64,000 nt of DNA from Balneolaceae bacterium (lineage in GTDB: Bacteria; Bacteroidota; Rhodothermia; Balneolales; Balneolaceae). The DNA is taken from positions 1 to 64,000 of the forward strand of contig JAXHMK010000011.1 in NCBI GenBank assembly GCA_034521495.1, read 5' to 3'. Positions 1-9,930 of the stretch are shown here, in pieces. The notes beneath the pieces are model-generated. The model did no database searches and was not told where the DNA came from. It was given only the letters and a program-made list of their open reading frames with translations. The stretch's first letter is position 1, and each line of letters begins with the position of its first letter. The position numbers and the translations under genes are program-made.

Positions 1-2873
1 GTAGTCATTAAAATAGGGCGGAATCGAACGGCAGCTGCGTCCATAATTGCATCCATCACTCCCATCCCCTGTTCCTGCCGTTGGTTGGCAAACTCAATAA
101 TCAAAATTCCGTTTTTAGCAATCAGTCCAATCAACATAATAGCCCCAATCTGGCTGAATATGTTCAGGGTTTGATTGAAATACCAGAGTGATAAAAGTGT
201 ACCAAAAATTGCAAGGGGTACGGTAAACAGGATAATAAACGGATCACGAAAACTCTCAAACTGTGCTGCAAGTACCAGGTAGATCAATACAAGTGCCAAC
301 CCAAATATAAAGTTCAAACTGGCCGCACTCTCCGCAAAATCTCTTGAGGGGCCACTTAAATCTGTTATAAATGTACTTGGTAAAACTTCCGCAGAAATTT
401 CGTTCATAGCATCAATTCCATCGCCAATAGTGTAGCCTGGTGAGAGTGCTGCTGAAACAGTTGCAGAGTTAAACCGGTTAAATCGGTAAAGTTGTGGGGG
501 TGCACTTGTCTCAGTTAAAGTTACGAGGTTATCAAGCTGTATCTGCTCGCCTGTTGAACTTCGAACGGAAATGGTTCTCAGATCAATCGGTTCATTCCGA
601 TATTGCCGTTCCATCTGGCCAATTACTTCATATTGTTTTCCGTCGATGATAAAATACCCAAACCGACTTCCTGAAAGTGACAATTGCAACGTTCTGGCTA
701 TATCACGAACAGAAACTCCCAATACTCTGGCACGGTCGCGGTCAATACTCAACTGAATTTCAGGTTGATTAAATTTCAAATCTACCTCGGCAAAGTTAAA
801 TGCCGGGTGATTATTTGCAGCCTGGAGAAAATCAGGAATAACCTCTTCCAATGAAGACAAATTTTGAGCCTGAAGTACATACTGTACAGGTAATCCCCCG
901 CGGCGGTTCCCGATAGATTGTGGTTGAGAAACAAATGTCTGGGCTCCCGATAAATCTGTCATCAACGAAGAAAGCTGGTCGGCAATCTCCTGTTGAGACC
1001 GGTCGCGCTCACTTTTATCCACCAGTGTTAAAAATCCAAAGGCAGAATTTGTAGATGAGGAAGCCCCAAAGCCCGGCGATGTAACAGTATTGATAGCAGC
1101 TAATTCGGGCACATTTTCCTCGACAACTTTAATCATACGGTCCACATAATTGTCCATATACTCGAAAGAAGCACCTTCGGGAGCTGTAGCAAAAATTCGC
1201 AGCTGTCCCCTGTCTTCAAGCGGAGCCAGTTCTTTTGGAATGTTTACATAAAAAAGTGCAATAATTCCGAAAGCAGCAGCTAAAATAACAAATGCCATCC
1301 AGCGCACTTTCATAAAAGACGCCAGTGAATTTTTATATATGTTATTTATCCTGATGAAAAACGGCTCCGTCATTTTATAAAACCGATTCTTGTTGGCTCC
1401 CTGCGACAAAATTTTAGTTGCCAGCATTGGGGTCAATGTTAATGCTACAAACGAGGATATAATAACTGCACCCGCAATTACAACACCAAACTCTCTAAAA
1501 AGACGACCGGTAGTTCCACCAAGAAAAAGGATCGGCAGAAATACAGAAACCAATGCAAGGGATGTGGCAATTACTGCAAAAAAGATCTCTTTCGAACCGA
1601 TAATACCTGCTTCTACCGTTGGTAAACCCTGCTCCATCTTGGCATAGATATTTTCGAGTACCACAATGGCATCATCCACAACTATACCAATCGCAAGAAC
1701 GATAGCCAGCATCGTGAGTACATTAATCGAAAAACCTGCCACATACATCACGAAGAATGCACCAATCAGGGCGATAGGAATTACGATGATTGGAATCAGA
1801 GTTGTTCTCCAGTCTCTCAAAAAGAGAAAAATAACCGCAATTACAAGAAGAAGGGCCAAAAAGATGGTTTGTTCAACCTCATCCACAGATTGCTGAATAT
1901 ACTCACTTGTATCAAAACCGACAGCAAGACTGATATCTTCCGGGAGATCGCGTTCAATTCGTTCAACCCGATTAAAAAACTCTTCGGCAATATCCAACTG
2001 GTTGGATCCCGGCTGGGGCATGGCTACAACTCCAACCATCGGCACACCATTTCGTTTTAAAACTGTGCGCTCATTGAGTGCACCTAATTCGGCTGTACCA
2101 ATATCTCTGAAGCGAACTTTCCGCCCCTCCTCTTCGCGGATAATTAGGTTATTGAACTCTTCTGCTGTTTCCAGCCGGCCCATTGTTCGAACAGACAGTT
2201 CGGTAGACTGTCCCTCAATTCTACCTGATGGCAATTCCACATTTTCGCGTTCCAGTGCAGCTTGCACATCCAAAGGAGTTACACCATAAGCCGAAAGCTT
2301 CAGCGGATCCATCCACAGACGCATCGAATATTCTTTATCTCCCCAAATTTGAATTGAACTAACACCGGGAATGGTTTGAAGCTGCTCTTTGAAAATATTA
2401 TCTGCAATAGCTGAAAGATCCAACAGATCCCGGCGATCACTGTCTACATTCAAAAAAACTATGGGGGTACGATCCGCATCCGCTTTGGTAACAGTTGGAG
2501 GATCGGCATCCGCCGGCAGTTGGCCCTGAGCACGAGAAACCCGGTCTCGTACATCATTTGCAGCCGTTTCAAGATCCACTTCCAGATCAAACTCAACAGT
2601 GATGGTACTTCGCCCTTCCCGGCTTACAGATGTCAGCGTTCGAATACCCGCAATTCCGTTAACCGATTCTTCAAGAGGTTCCGTAATCTGCGATTCAATC
2701 ACCTCTGCATTTGCACCCACATAGCTGCTCGATACCGTTACAATCGGGGGGTCGACCGAGGGATATTCCCTTACGCCGAGATAGAAAAACGATATCACAC
2801 CGAATAGAATAATGACGATAGACATCACCGACGCCAGAACAGGCCGGCGAATACTTAGTGAGGATAAACTCAT
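1..2873 (-). CDS. RND efflux pump, AcrB/HAE1 type (3' end outside window)
   Basis: Inner-membrane resistance-nodulation-division exporter that uses the proton gradient to expel hydrophobic compounds. It reads from the ATG at 2873 and runs off the left edge, so about 957 residues of the usual 1,030-1,050 are present. The first membrane helix is at residues 11-31. The paired acidic residues of the proton relay sit in GIVVDDAIVV near residue 399. A conserved late-helix motif, GLIAKNGILIIEFAN, lies near residue 925. The ATG overlaps the stop of the upstream adaptor gene (ATGA), implying translational coupling. No outer-membrane channel gene is in view. The substrate cannot be inferred. Confidence 0.95.
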   Translation of the reverse strand, partial: MSLSSLSIRRPVLASVMSIVIILFGVISFFYLGVREYPSVDPPIVTVSSSYVGANAEVIESQITEPLEESVNGIAGIRTLTSVSREGRSTITVEFDLEVDLETAANDVRDRVSRAQGQLPADADPPTVTKADADRTPIVFLNVDSDRRDLLDLSAIADNIFKEQLQTIPGVSSIQIWGDKEYSMRLWMDPLKLSAYGVTPLDVQAALERENVELPSGRIEGQSTELSVRTMGRLETAEEFNNLIIREEEGRKVRFRDIGTAELGALNERTVLKRNGVPMVGVVAMPQPGSNQLDIAEEFFNRVERIERDLPEDISLAVGFDTSEYIQQSVDEVEQTIFLALLLVIAVIFLFLRDWRTTLIPIIVIPIALIGAFFVMYVAGFSINVLTMLAIVLAIGIVVDDAIVVLENIYAKMEQGLPTVEAGIIGSKEIFFAVIATSLALVSVFLPILFLGGTTGRLFREFGVVIAGAVIISSFVALTLTPMLATKILSQGANKNRFYKMTEPFFIRINNIYKNSLASFMKVRWMAFVILAAAFGIIALFYVNIPKELAPLEDRGQLRIFATAPEGASFEYMDNYVDRMIKVVEENVPELAAINTVTSPGFGASSSTNSAFGFLTLVDKSERDRSQQEIADQLSSLMTDLSGAQTFVSQPQSIGNRRGGLPVQYVLQAQNLSSLEEVIPDFLQAANNHPAFNFAEVDLKFNQPEIQLSIDRDRARVLGVSVRDIARTLQLSLSGSRFGYFIIDGKQYEVIGQMERQYRNEPIDLRTISVRSSTGEQIQLDNLVTLTETSAPPQLYRFNRFNSATVSAALSPGYTIGDGIDAMNEISAEVLPSTFITDLSGPSRDFAESAASLNFIFGLALVLIYLVLAAQFESFRDPFIILFTVPLAIFGTLLSLWYFNQTLNIFSQIGAIMLIGLIAKNGILIIEFANQRQEQGMGVMDAIMDAAAVRFRPILMT

Positions 2874-3949
2874 ATCTCTGTGGATTTAGTAATTTCGGTA
2901 ATATTTACTTCCATTCCGGTCCGAACCTGCAGAAGGCCGGTTGTCAATATAATATCTCCCTGTTGCAGACCTTCAACCACCTGTACTTTTTCACTATTTC
3001 TAATACCAGACCGAATAATTCTTTCCTCCACGATCCCGTCATTCACTACAAAAACTTTTTGTGAGTTTAATCCCGGTATGATGGAGATACTTGGAACCAT
3101 CAGAGCATCGTCAATTTTATCCAATATCAGAGTGATGTTTGCAAAAGCACCGGGATACAAAAGCTGTTCGGAATTTTCACTAATTGCTCTAATTTGAAGA
3201 GTACGCGTTTCGGTATTAATGCGGGGTTCAATGGCGTAAACTTCTCCGGTAAATGTTGAATCAACTCCCTGTACGTTAAATTTGATCTCATCACCCACAG
3301 TAACCCGGGAGATATATCGCTCGGGAACGGAGAAATCGATCTTAATAGGATCGACCTCCTGCAATGAAGCAATGCGTGTATTCGGGCCTATATAGGAACC
3401 AACGCTTACATATTTAAGTCCAATAACACCAGAGAATGGAGCACGGATTTCTGTCTTGTCGATCTGAGCGTTGATTAACTGTATTTCAGACCGAAGCACA
3501 TTTACTTCGTTCAGCGTGGCATCATAATCCTCCTGACTGATACCGCCTCGTTCCAGTAATCGTCGTTGTCGGTCTTCGCGCTGCTCAGCCAAAGTCAGCC
3601 GGAATTCAGCACGCTGTTTCTGAGCCTGAAGTTCGCTGTCATTGATTTTCAACAATAACTCTCCTTCCTGAACTTCACGACCTTCCTCAAAATAGATGTC
3701 CATAACAATTCCGGAAGCTTCCACACTGAGCTCTACCACTTGATTTGCCTGGATCGTACCGCTTGAAAAAATTTCATCGTCGATGGTCTCATAATCCACC
3801 TCTACAGCCTCGACTTCTAAAAGGCTGTTGGCACTGGAATTTGAAGAGTTCTGTCCCTCTGCGGATGAACTCAATAATGGTTTAACTTTGGGGTACGACA
3901 ATCCCCCAATCACCACAAGAACAATGATTATTGTAACTACTCTTTTCAA
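2870..3949 (-). CDS. RND efflux membrane-fusion protein (periplasmic adaptor)
   Basis: HlyD/AcrA-family adaptor that links the pump to an outer-membrane channel. One N-terminal membrane anchor lies at residues 4-22. A split biotinyl-lipoyl domain is visible as SGIVMDIYFEEGREVQEGE near residue 77 and IRAPFSGVIGLKYVSVGS near residue 168. A Gln/Arg/Glu-rich coiled-coil hairpin separates the halves, followed by a beta-barrel and membrane-proximal domain. Length (359 aa) is normal. The start is TTG: an in-frame stop lies five codons upstream and no ATG fits, so the N-terminus is fairly secure. Its TGA overlaps the pump ATG. Confidence 0.93.
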   Translation of the reverse strand: MKRVVTIIIVLVVIGGLSYPKVKPLLSSSAEGQNSSNSSANSLLEVEAVEVDYETIDDEIFSSGTIQANQVVELSVEASGIVMDIYFEEGREVQEGELLLKINDSELQAQKQRAEFRLTLAEQREDRQRRLLERGGISQEDYDATLNEVNVLRSEIQLINAQIDKTEIRAPFSGVIGLKYVSVGSYIGPNTRIASLQEVDPIKIDFSVPERYISRVTVGDEIKFNVQGVDSTFTGEVYAIEPRINTETRTLQIRAISENSEQLLYPGAFANITLILDKIDDALMVPSISIIPGLNSQKVFVVNDGIVEERIIRSGIRNSEKVQVVEGLQQGDIILTTGLLQVRTGMEVNITEITKSTEI

Positions 3950-4075
3950 AAAAATATCTGTTTAACTACGATTTGCATTTATAATGTCTGAAAACACCAA
4001 AATTTAAAACATAGTTCTCAATAAAGAATGTTTTCAATGTAAAATTATGTTGTGAATAACATTGATATAGCAATT

Positions 4076-4109
4076 AAAAAAAGCGATGAATGATGAGTTC
4101 ATCGCTTTT
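4076..4109 (-). terminator. Rho-independent terminator after trxA
   Basis: On the minus strand a 12-bp stem (AAAAGCGATGAA pairing with TTCATCGCTTTT) closes a 7-nt loop and runs into seven T residues (4082 to 4076). It lies about 70 bp past the trxA stop and upstream of the efflux operon on the same strand, so it should separate the two transcripts. Confidence 0.85.
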
Positions 4110-4181
4110 AATCTCTATCCAATATAAAATTCACAGTAAAGGCAATTCAAAAACTACCTTTACTAATTTAGTTGGATGTAA

Positions 4182-4508
4182 TTACGCAATTTGCGAGTCG
4201 AGTTGTTTCTTAATTTGGGTTTTAGGTACTGCACCCACAATCTGGTCTACAACTTCGCCATCTTTAAAAATCAGCAGAGCCGGAATACTTCTGATTCCAT
4301 ACTTCACAGAAACTTCCGGGTTATTATCTACATTTACTTTGCCAACTTTCGCTTTACCTTCGTACTCTCCGGCAAGCTCCTCTACAATCGGCCCGACCAT
4401 TCGGCATGGCCCGCACCATTCGGCCCAAAAGTCTACAAGTACTGGCGAATCGGAGCTTTCTACTTCATCAGCAAAATTGCTGTCTGTTAATTCAAGTGGT
4501 TTACTCAT
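4182..4508 (-). CDS. trxA: Thioredoxin
   Basis: Small cytoplasmic dithiol-disulfide oxidoreductase that keeps protein thiols reduced and supplies electrons to reductases. The 108 aa are the normal length. The active site WCGPC is at residues 31-35, the buried Asp of the fold at 26, and the cis-proline loop (SIPALLIF) near residue 75. It stands alone between dnaE (upstream on the same strand, 130-bp gap) and the efflux operon, with a clear terminator 3' of it. No thioredoxin reductase is nearby. Confidence 0.97.
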   Translation of the reverse strand: MSKPLELTDSNFADEVESSDSPVLVDFWAEWCGPCRMVGPIVEELAGEYEGKAKVGKVNVDNNPEVSVKYGIRSIPALLIFKDGEVVDQIVGAVPKTQIKKQLDSQIA

Positions 4509-4640
4509 AATAATACGTTTGTTTTTTTATCAATTCGATTAAAGATCGTAAAATTAAATTCAATAACCATATATCAAATAGTTATCAATCTGATTGCAAA
4601 ATCTTATTAATATCTCGACTGTATAATGCTCAATATATTA

Positions 4641-7600
4641 TCAGTGAGTCTTTTGATTATTGTTCATTAAATAAACAGACTCCTGTCCAACAACATTTCG
4701 CAATCCTTTTAACAGTTCGTTAGATGGGTCCACAACATATTTTCTTACGTTCATTCGAATCGGCTTGCTGGCATGATCTGATTTTATCTGAAGTTTCACG
4801 GGTGTTTCGCCTGTATTACTGTCAAAAAGTGTGGCCATTTCATGAAGATCATCCTCAGAAATTTCCGAGGTATCCAATTTAATATTCAATTGTAACTGAC
4901 TCTGAAATTTCTCCCGCAGGTTTTCAATGCGTTCAAGACTATTTGCAATAATTTTGGGTTGACTGTCACGCAGAGAGATCGTCCCTTCAATCAGAAGAAC
5001 AGTATCCGGGGCAATAAGTCCCTGGTGTCTGTCGTACACTTCGCTAAATACCAACACCTCAACACTTCCATGCAGGTCTTCTACCTGAATAAATGCCATG
5101 GGCCGGCCTTTTTTATCAGTAATTCTTTTCACAGCCGTAATAATTGCCACTACTTTCACTTTGTCACGATCGTTCAAATCAGATAGTTCATCTACTGACA
5201 ACGTGTGGCTCGCAAAAAGTTCTGTATCTTCTTTGTATCGGTCTAACGGATGTCCGCTTAAATAAAAACCAATTAATTCCCGCTCTTTGTTGAGACGCTC
5301 GATATTTGTCCAGGGCGGACGATCCCTCAGTTTTGGTTCCTGAACAAAACCACTGCCGGATGATCCATCACCAAACAAGCTGACTTGATTGAGCCTTTCC
5401 TCTTCCTGTTTTCGTGATGCATAACTCAGCACATCTTCAATACTTGCCAAAAGCTGAGCCCGGTTTTCGTGAAGTGTATCAAACGCGCCGGCTTGTGCCA
5501 AACTTTCCAATGTTTTCTTATTGCATACACGAGTATCAATACGGGATGAAAAATCAAAAATAGTTCTGAACTCACCTTTCTCATTTCTGTTTTTAACAAT
5601 TTGTTCAATTGCACCGGATCCCACACCCTTGATAGCCAGTAAACCATATTGCACGCGTCCATCTTTCGCCACGAACTTTCCCTCGGCAGTATTAATATTG
5701 GGCGGATCAACAGGTATTCCAATTCTCTGACACTCTTCGATAAAGAAACTCACTTTTTTGATATCGCCCATGTTGTGGCTCAGCACCGCCGCCATGTACT
5801 CGGCAGTATAGTTCGCCTTGAAATACATGGTTTGATACGCCACAACCGAATATGCCGCCGAGTGCGATTTGTTAAATCCGTAACCCGCAAACATCGCCAT
5901 CTTGTCGAACACTTTTTTGGCAGTGTCCTTCTCATAACCTTTTTCGATAGCCCGGCCAACGAATTTTTCTTCTTCAGGAGGCAATAGTTCAGGCTGCTTC
6001 TTACCCATAATTCGCCGCAACACATCCGCTTCACCCAGTGTATAACCGCCCATTCGCTGTGCCACCTTCATAATCTGCTCCTGGTAGATCATGATACCAT
6101 AGGTCGGTTCCAGGATATCCACCAGGTCTTCATGATCATATACCACTTTCTCCTCGCCATGCTTCCGTTTGATATAATCCGGAATGAACTGCATAGGGCC
6201 GGGCCGGTACAATGCGTTCATAGCAATTAAATCGTTGATACTCGATGGTTTTAATTGCTTGAGATATCTCCGCATACCATCCGATTCAAACTGAAACACA
6301 CCCACCGTAGCCCCTTTTTGGAACATTCGGAAAGTCTTTTCATCATCCAGCGGTATATCATCGAGATCATACTCATCTCCATGATTCTCTTTTACAAAAT
6401 GAATGGCTGTTTTCAGGATCGAAAGTGTCTTCAAACCGAGAAAATCCATCTTCAGCATCCCGGCATCTTCAATTACTTTGCCGTCGAACTGGGTAACGTA
6501 GAGATCCACATCCTTGGCCGTACAAATCGGGATATATTTTGTGAGTTTATCCGGGGCAATAATAACTCCCGCCGCATGAATCCCGGTATTTCGCACGGAC
6601 CCTTCAAGAGTTTCGGCCATTTGAAGCGTCCGGCCCTCAAGGGATTCCGATTCTTTGATCTCCTTCAACTCTTTCACTCCCTGGAAGGCCTCTTCAAGAG
6701 AGATCCCAATGGTTTCAGGAACAAGTTTGGCAAGCCGGTCTGCATCAGACAGCGGAAGATCCAGTACACGAGCTACATCACGCACGGATGAACGAGCTGC
6801 CATTGTACCAAATGTAATGATATGTGCAACCTGGGCTTTGCCATATTTATCCACTACATAGTCGATCACTTTTTGACGGCCATCATCATCAAAATCGATA
6901 TCGATATCGGGCATGGACACACGTTCGGGATTCAGGAATCGCTCAAAAAGAAGATCGTATTCAAGCGGATCGATATTGGTAATCCCCGTACAATAAGCCA
7001 CCACAGAACCGGCGGCAGAACCACGTCCCGGTCCTACATAAACACTCATCTCTTTCGCAGCCGCAATAAAATCCTGTACAATCAAAAAGTAACCGGCAAA
7101 TCCCATCTCTCCGATAATCTTCAGTTCGAGATCAATTCGGTCCAGAACCTCATCATTAATCTCGGGATATCTCTCCTTGGCTCCTTCAAGTGTCAAATGG
7201 CGCAGGTATTCATCTTCCGTTTCAAAAGAATCCGGCAGTGAAAAATGAGGGAGAATCACTTCACGGTCCAGATCAATCATTTCCACCTTATCGGCAACCT
7301 CAACTGTATTGGTGATCGCCTCGGGAACATCCGCAAAAAGAGATTTCATCTCCTGCTGCGTTTTGAAATAAAACTCGTCATTCGGGAATCCGTATCGTTT
7401 CTCTCTTCCTTTACCAATCGGTGTAGAGATCGATTCGTTGTTATCTATACAAAGCAGCGCATCGTGAGCTTTCGAATCATCTTCCTCCATATAGAAGGTG
7501 TTGTTGGAGGCAATTACTTTAATGTCGTACTTCTCAGCAAACTCCAGCAAGATGCCATTCACACGCTCTTCCTCTTCCAAACCGTGACGCATCAGTTCGA

Positions 7601-8864
7601 TATACAGATCATCTCCAAACAGATCGTGCCACCATTTCAACGCCTCCTCAGCCACCTCTTCACCCCGGTTCAAAATCAGGTCAGGTACTTCCCCGCCAAT
7701 TCCCCCCGTGGTTGCAATTAATCCCTTTCTGTATTTCTGAACTAACTCGCGGTCAATTCGTGGAAACTTGTAATAATATCCTTCAATGAATCCGAGTGAA
7801 CACATCTCCGCGAGATTTTCATATCCCTCCCGATCTTTTGCCAGGAATACCTGCCGGAAACGTTTGTCTTTTCGATCACGGGTAAACTTTTTCTCATGCC
7901 GGTCCTCAACAAAATAAGCTTCCAGACCAATAATCGGTTTAATTCCTGCGGCTTTTGCCGCCTTCACAAAATGGAAGACACCATACATATTTCCGAGATC
8001 AGTCAGAGCCACCGCCGGCATTCCATCCTCCTTGGCTTTCTTCACCAAATCCTTCACTCCCGATGCGGCTTGCAAAACCGAATATTTGGAGTGGTTGTGA
8101 AGATGTACAAATGCTGAATCTACCTGCGGGCCGGTTTGATCTTGCTGCAGATCGATAATTGATGAAGCTTCCTCTTCCTCACCCGTAACACCACGCCGTT
8201 TCAAATCTTCAACCTTTGGCATGTAATGGTTGGGATCAATCAGTTTTGACGGGTTTGGCGGAATTGAGCCCGGTTCTGCGGGAAACGTTGGCTGAATAAC
8301 CCCGATTCTCACCAATTCGAGAAAGGCTCTTGCTGTGGCATCCACATCAGCGGCTGCATTATGAGCTTCCTCAAAGCCTATATCAAAAAGTTTATCGTGC
8401 AACTCCGACAACGTCGGCCATTTGTATCGGCCACGCCCGCCCGGAATAGCGCAGTATTCAGTGGCGTCATCCTTGGTATCGATATGGATTTTTTCGGTGA
8501 GCGGATTCTCCCGTTCCATTCGCAGATATTCAGATCCCATAATATTGAGATCGAACTCCAGGTTGTGGCCAACAATGAACGTGCTATTTTCTACATCCTC
8601 ATCAAAAGCATCCATTACATCGGCAAGTGGAATCCCCTCCTTCTCTGCACGTCCGGTTGAAATACCGTGAATTTTCTCAGAGTTGAATGGGATTGTAAAC
8701 CCATCGGGCTTAACGATATAATTTCCTTTTGAGATCAGTTTCCCGGTTTCATCATGCACCTGCCAGGCAAGCTGAACACAGCGCGGCCAGTTGTCGAAAT
8801 CGGTCAGCGGAGCTGAATAATTATCAGGAAGGCCGGTTGTTTCAGTGTCAAAAATCAGGTACAT
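4641..8864 (-). CDS. dnaE: DNA polymerase III alpha subunit with fused N-terminal DnaQ-like 3'-5' exonuclease
   Basis: Replicative polymerase of 1,407 aa. Residues 1-190 form a DEDDh exonuclease: DTETTG (D6, E8), GHNLEFD (D105), H168 and D173 are all present, so proofreading should be active. A PHP domain follows from residue 251 but lacks several metal ligands: the usual Asp is Gln265 and the usual His after Thr-Asp is Leu290. Polymerase Asp residues are in PDIDIDF near 652-654 and in MDFLGLKTL near 806. A helix-hairpin-helix, a clamp-binding motif QVSLFG near 1160 and an OB fold near 1215-1290 complete it. Polymerase and proofreader are therefore one chain here, unlike the separate DnaE and DnaQ of E. 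coli. Start ATG at 8864. Confidence 0.95.
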   Translation of the reverse strand: MYLIFDTETTGLPDNYSAPLTDFDNWPRCVQLAWQVHDETGKLISKGNYIVKPDGFTIPFNSEKIHGISTGRAEKEGIPLADVMDAFDEDVENSTFIVGHNLEFDLNIMGSEYLRMERENPLTEKIHIDTKDDATEYCAIPGGRGRYKWPTLSELHDKLFDIGFEEAHNAAADVDATARAFLELVRIGVIQPTFPAEPGSIPPNPSKLIDPNHYMPKVEDLKRRGVTGEEEEASSIIDLQQDQTGPQVDSAFVHLHNHSKYSVLQAASGVKDLVKKAKEDGMPAVALTDLGNMYGVFHFVKAAKAAGIKPIIGLEAYFVEDRHEKKFTRDRKDKRFRQVFLAKDREGYENLAEMCSLGFIEGYYYKFPRIDRELVQKYRKGLIATTGGIGGEVPDLILNRGEEVAEEALKWWHDLFGDDLYIELMRHGLEEEERVNGILLEFAEKYDIKVIASNNTFYMEEDDSKAHDALLCIDNNESISTPIGKGREKRYGFPNDEFYFKTQQEMKSLFADVPEAITNTVEVADKVEMIDLDREVILPHFSLPDSFETEDEYLRHLTLEGAKERYPEINDEVLDRIDLELKIIGEMGFAGYFLIVQDFIAAAKEMSVYVGPGRGSAAGSVVAYCTGITNIDPLEYDLLFERFLNPERVSMPDIDIDFDDDGRQKVIDYVVDKYGKAQVAHIITFGTMAARSSVRDVARVLDLPLSDADRLAKLVPETIGISLEEAFQGVKELKEIKESESLEGRTLQMAETLEGSVRNTGIHAAGVIIAPDKLTKYIPICTAKDVDLYVTQFDGKVIEDAGMLKMDFLGLKTLSILKTAIHFVKENHGDEYDLDDIPLDDEKTFRMFQKGATVGVFQFESDGMRRYLKQLKPSSINDLIAMNALYRPGPMQFIPDYIKRKHGEEKVVYDHEDLVDILEPTYGIMIYQEQIMKVAQRMGGYTLGEADVLRRIMGKKQPELLPPEEEKFVGRAIEKGYEKDTAKKVFDKMAMFAGYGFNKSHSAAYSVVAYQTMYFKANYTAEYMAAVLSHNMGDIKKVSFFIEECQRIGIPVDPPNINTAEGKFVAKDGRVQYGLLAIKGVGSGAIEQIVKNRNEKGEFRTIFDFSSRIDTRVCNKKTLESLAQAGAFDTLHENRAQLLASIEDVLSYASRKQEEERLNQVSLFGDGSSGSGFVQEPKLRDRPPWTNIERLNKERELIGFYLSGHPLDRYKEDTELFASHTLSVDELSDLNDRDKVKVVAIITAVKRITDKKGRPMAFIQVEDLHGSVEVLVFSEVYDRHQGLIAPDTVLLIEGTISLRDSQPKIIANSLERIENLREKFQSQLQLNIKLDTSEISEDDLHEMATLFDSNTGETPVKLQIKSDHASKPIRMNVRKYVVDPSNELLKGLRNVVGQESVYLMNNNQKTH

Positions 8865-8966
8865 AGAACGGTTCTCTTTTAGTGGATTATGAGGAAGCTG
8901 GAACTGCTTTAAAATATACTAAGCGAGAAGGGAAAAGAAGAATTATAATCAGGAAATTTCGAGAGG

Positions 8967-9028
8967 TTCATCGGATGAGTGTGAACGGTAAAAAACCAGA
9001 ATATTAGCAAATTTACTCATCCGATGAA
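8967..9028. repeat. 62-bp inverted-repeat element, copy 1
   Basis: TTCATCGGATGAGT at 8967-8980 is matched by its exact reverse complement at 9015-9028. The 12-bp core arms enclose 38 nt. A second element with the same 12-bp core and the same 38-nt centre lies at 12011-12072. This copy lies just 3' of the alpha/beta hydrolase gene and could also act as an mRNA 3'-end hairpin. No U-tract follows it. Confidence 0.8.
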
Positions 9029-9039
9029 TAGCATGAAAC

Positions 9040-9894
9040 TCATTTATTTTTCTGTATTTTCGGTTTTATCTGCTTATCAACAAGCTGCAAAAACTCTCGC
9101 CAATTTTTTCTGTGTATATCCACTGATGCATGAAAATTATCATTATGGCCGCCTCTTAACTCAACAAATGTTTTCGGCTCCTTTGCAGTCCCAAACAAAG
9201 ATTTTCCGTGAGAAATATCCACAATGCTATCATTTGGGCTGTGCATAATCATCACCGGAATGCCCGAAAGTTGTCGGAGGTAATGCTCCGCAGGAAATTC
9301 GTATGCAGCCAAAAAAGCCGGTACAAATGGGTAGAGGTCGCTCACCATTGCTTTCAAGTTTTTAAAAGCAGAATCCATCACCAAGCCTCCTGCGTTAAAT
9401 TTAGCAGCTGCGTAAGCTGCCACCGCTCCGCCCATCGATCGTCCATACATAATCATCTGCTTCTCTGAGTATCCCTTTTCTGTTTGCAGGTAATTTACAA
9501 CCGCCTCAATATCACTATATAATCCCTCCTCACTGGGTTTTCCCGAACTTTGTCCATATCCACGATAATCGTAAATCAAAACGGCGAGTCCCATTTCTTG
9601 CAGAAACTTAGCGATATCAATCCGGTTACTGATGTTCCCTGCATTCCCATGAGAAAGAACCACTATATATTCTGTAGAATTGTCTGGGAAAAACCAGCCG
9701 TGAAGTTGTTCGCCGTCATCCGTCTCAACCCAAATATCTTCAGCCTGAAGTCCTGCTTTTTGCGGAGTGATTAAAAAATCTGACGAGGGCAAAAAAAGAA
9801 GTTTGTTTTGAAATAGATACATGAATAAAAGGAGTAGAATATACCCCCCTGCAAGTGTAGCTAATAGTGAAATCATTGCTTTTAGATATCTCAT
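9040..9894 (-). CDS. Membrane-anchored alpha/beta hydrolase (Bem46/YfhR-like, S33 superfamily)
   Basis: Serine hydrolase of 284 aa with an N-terminal membrane anchor at residues 7-29 and the catalytic domain probably outside the cytoplasmic membrane. The oxyanion motif SHGNAGN is at 81-87, the nucleophile elbow GRSMGGA puts Ser153 in place, and Asp222 (HSPND) and His250 (GGHNDN) complete the triad. This is the pattern of the Bem46/ABHD13 group, whose substrates are poorly known. The gene lies between dnaE and thpR, all on the minus strand, with a 36-bp gap to thpR. Confidence 0.85.
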   Translation of the reverse strand: MRYLKAMISLLATLAGGYILLLLFMYLFQNKLLFLPSSDFLITPQKAGLQAEDIWVETDDGEQLHGWFFPDNSTEYIVVLSHGNAGNISNRIDIAKFLQEMGLAVLIYDYRGYGQSSGKPSEEGLYSDIEAVVNYLQTEKGYSEKQMIMYGRSMGGAVAAYAAAKFNAGGLVMDSAFKNLKAMVSDLYPFVPAFLAAYEFPAEHYLRQLSGIPVMIMHSPNDSIVDISHGKSLFGTAKEPKTFVELRGGHNDNFHASVDIHRKNWREFLQLVDKQIKPKIQKNK

Positions 9895-9930
9895 CTACAT
9901 TTCATTAGGAAAATAGAATCTAACAAATCT

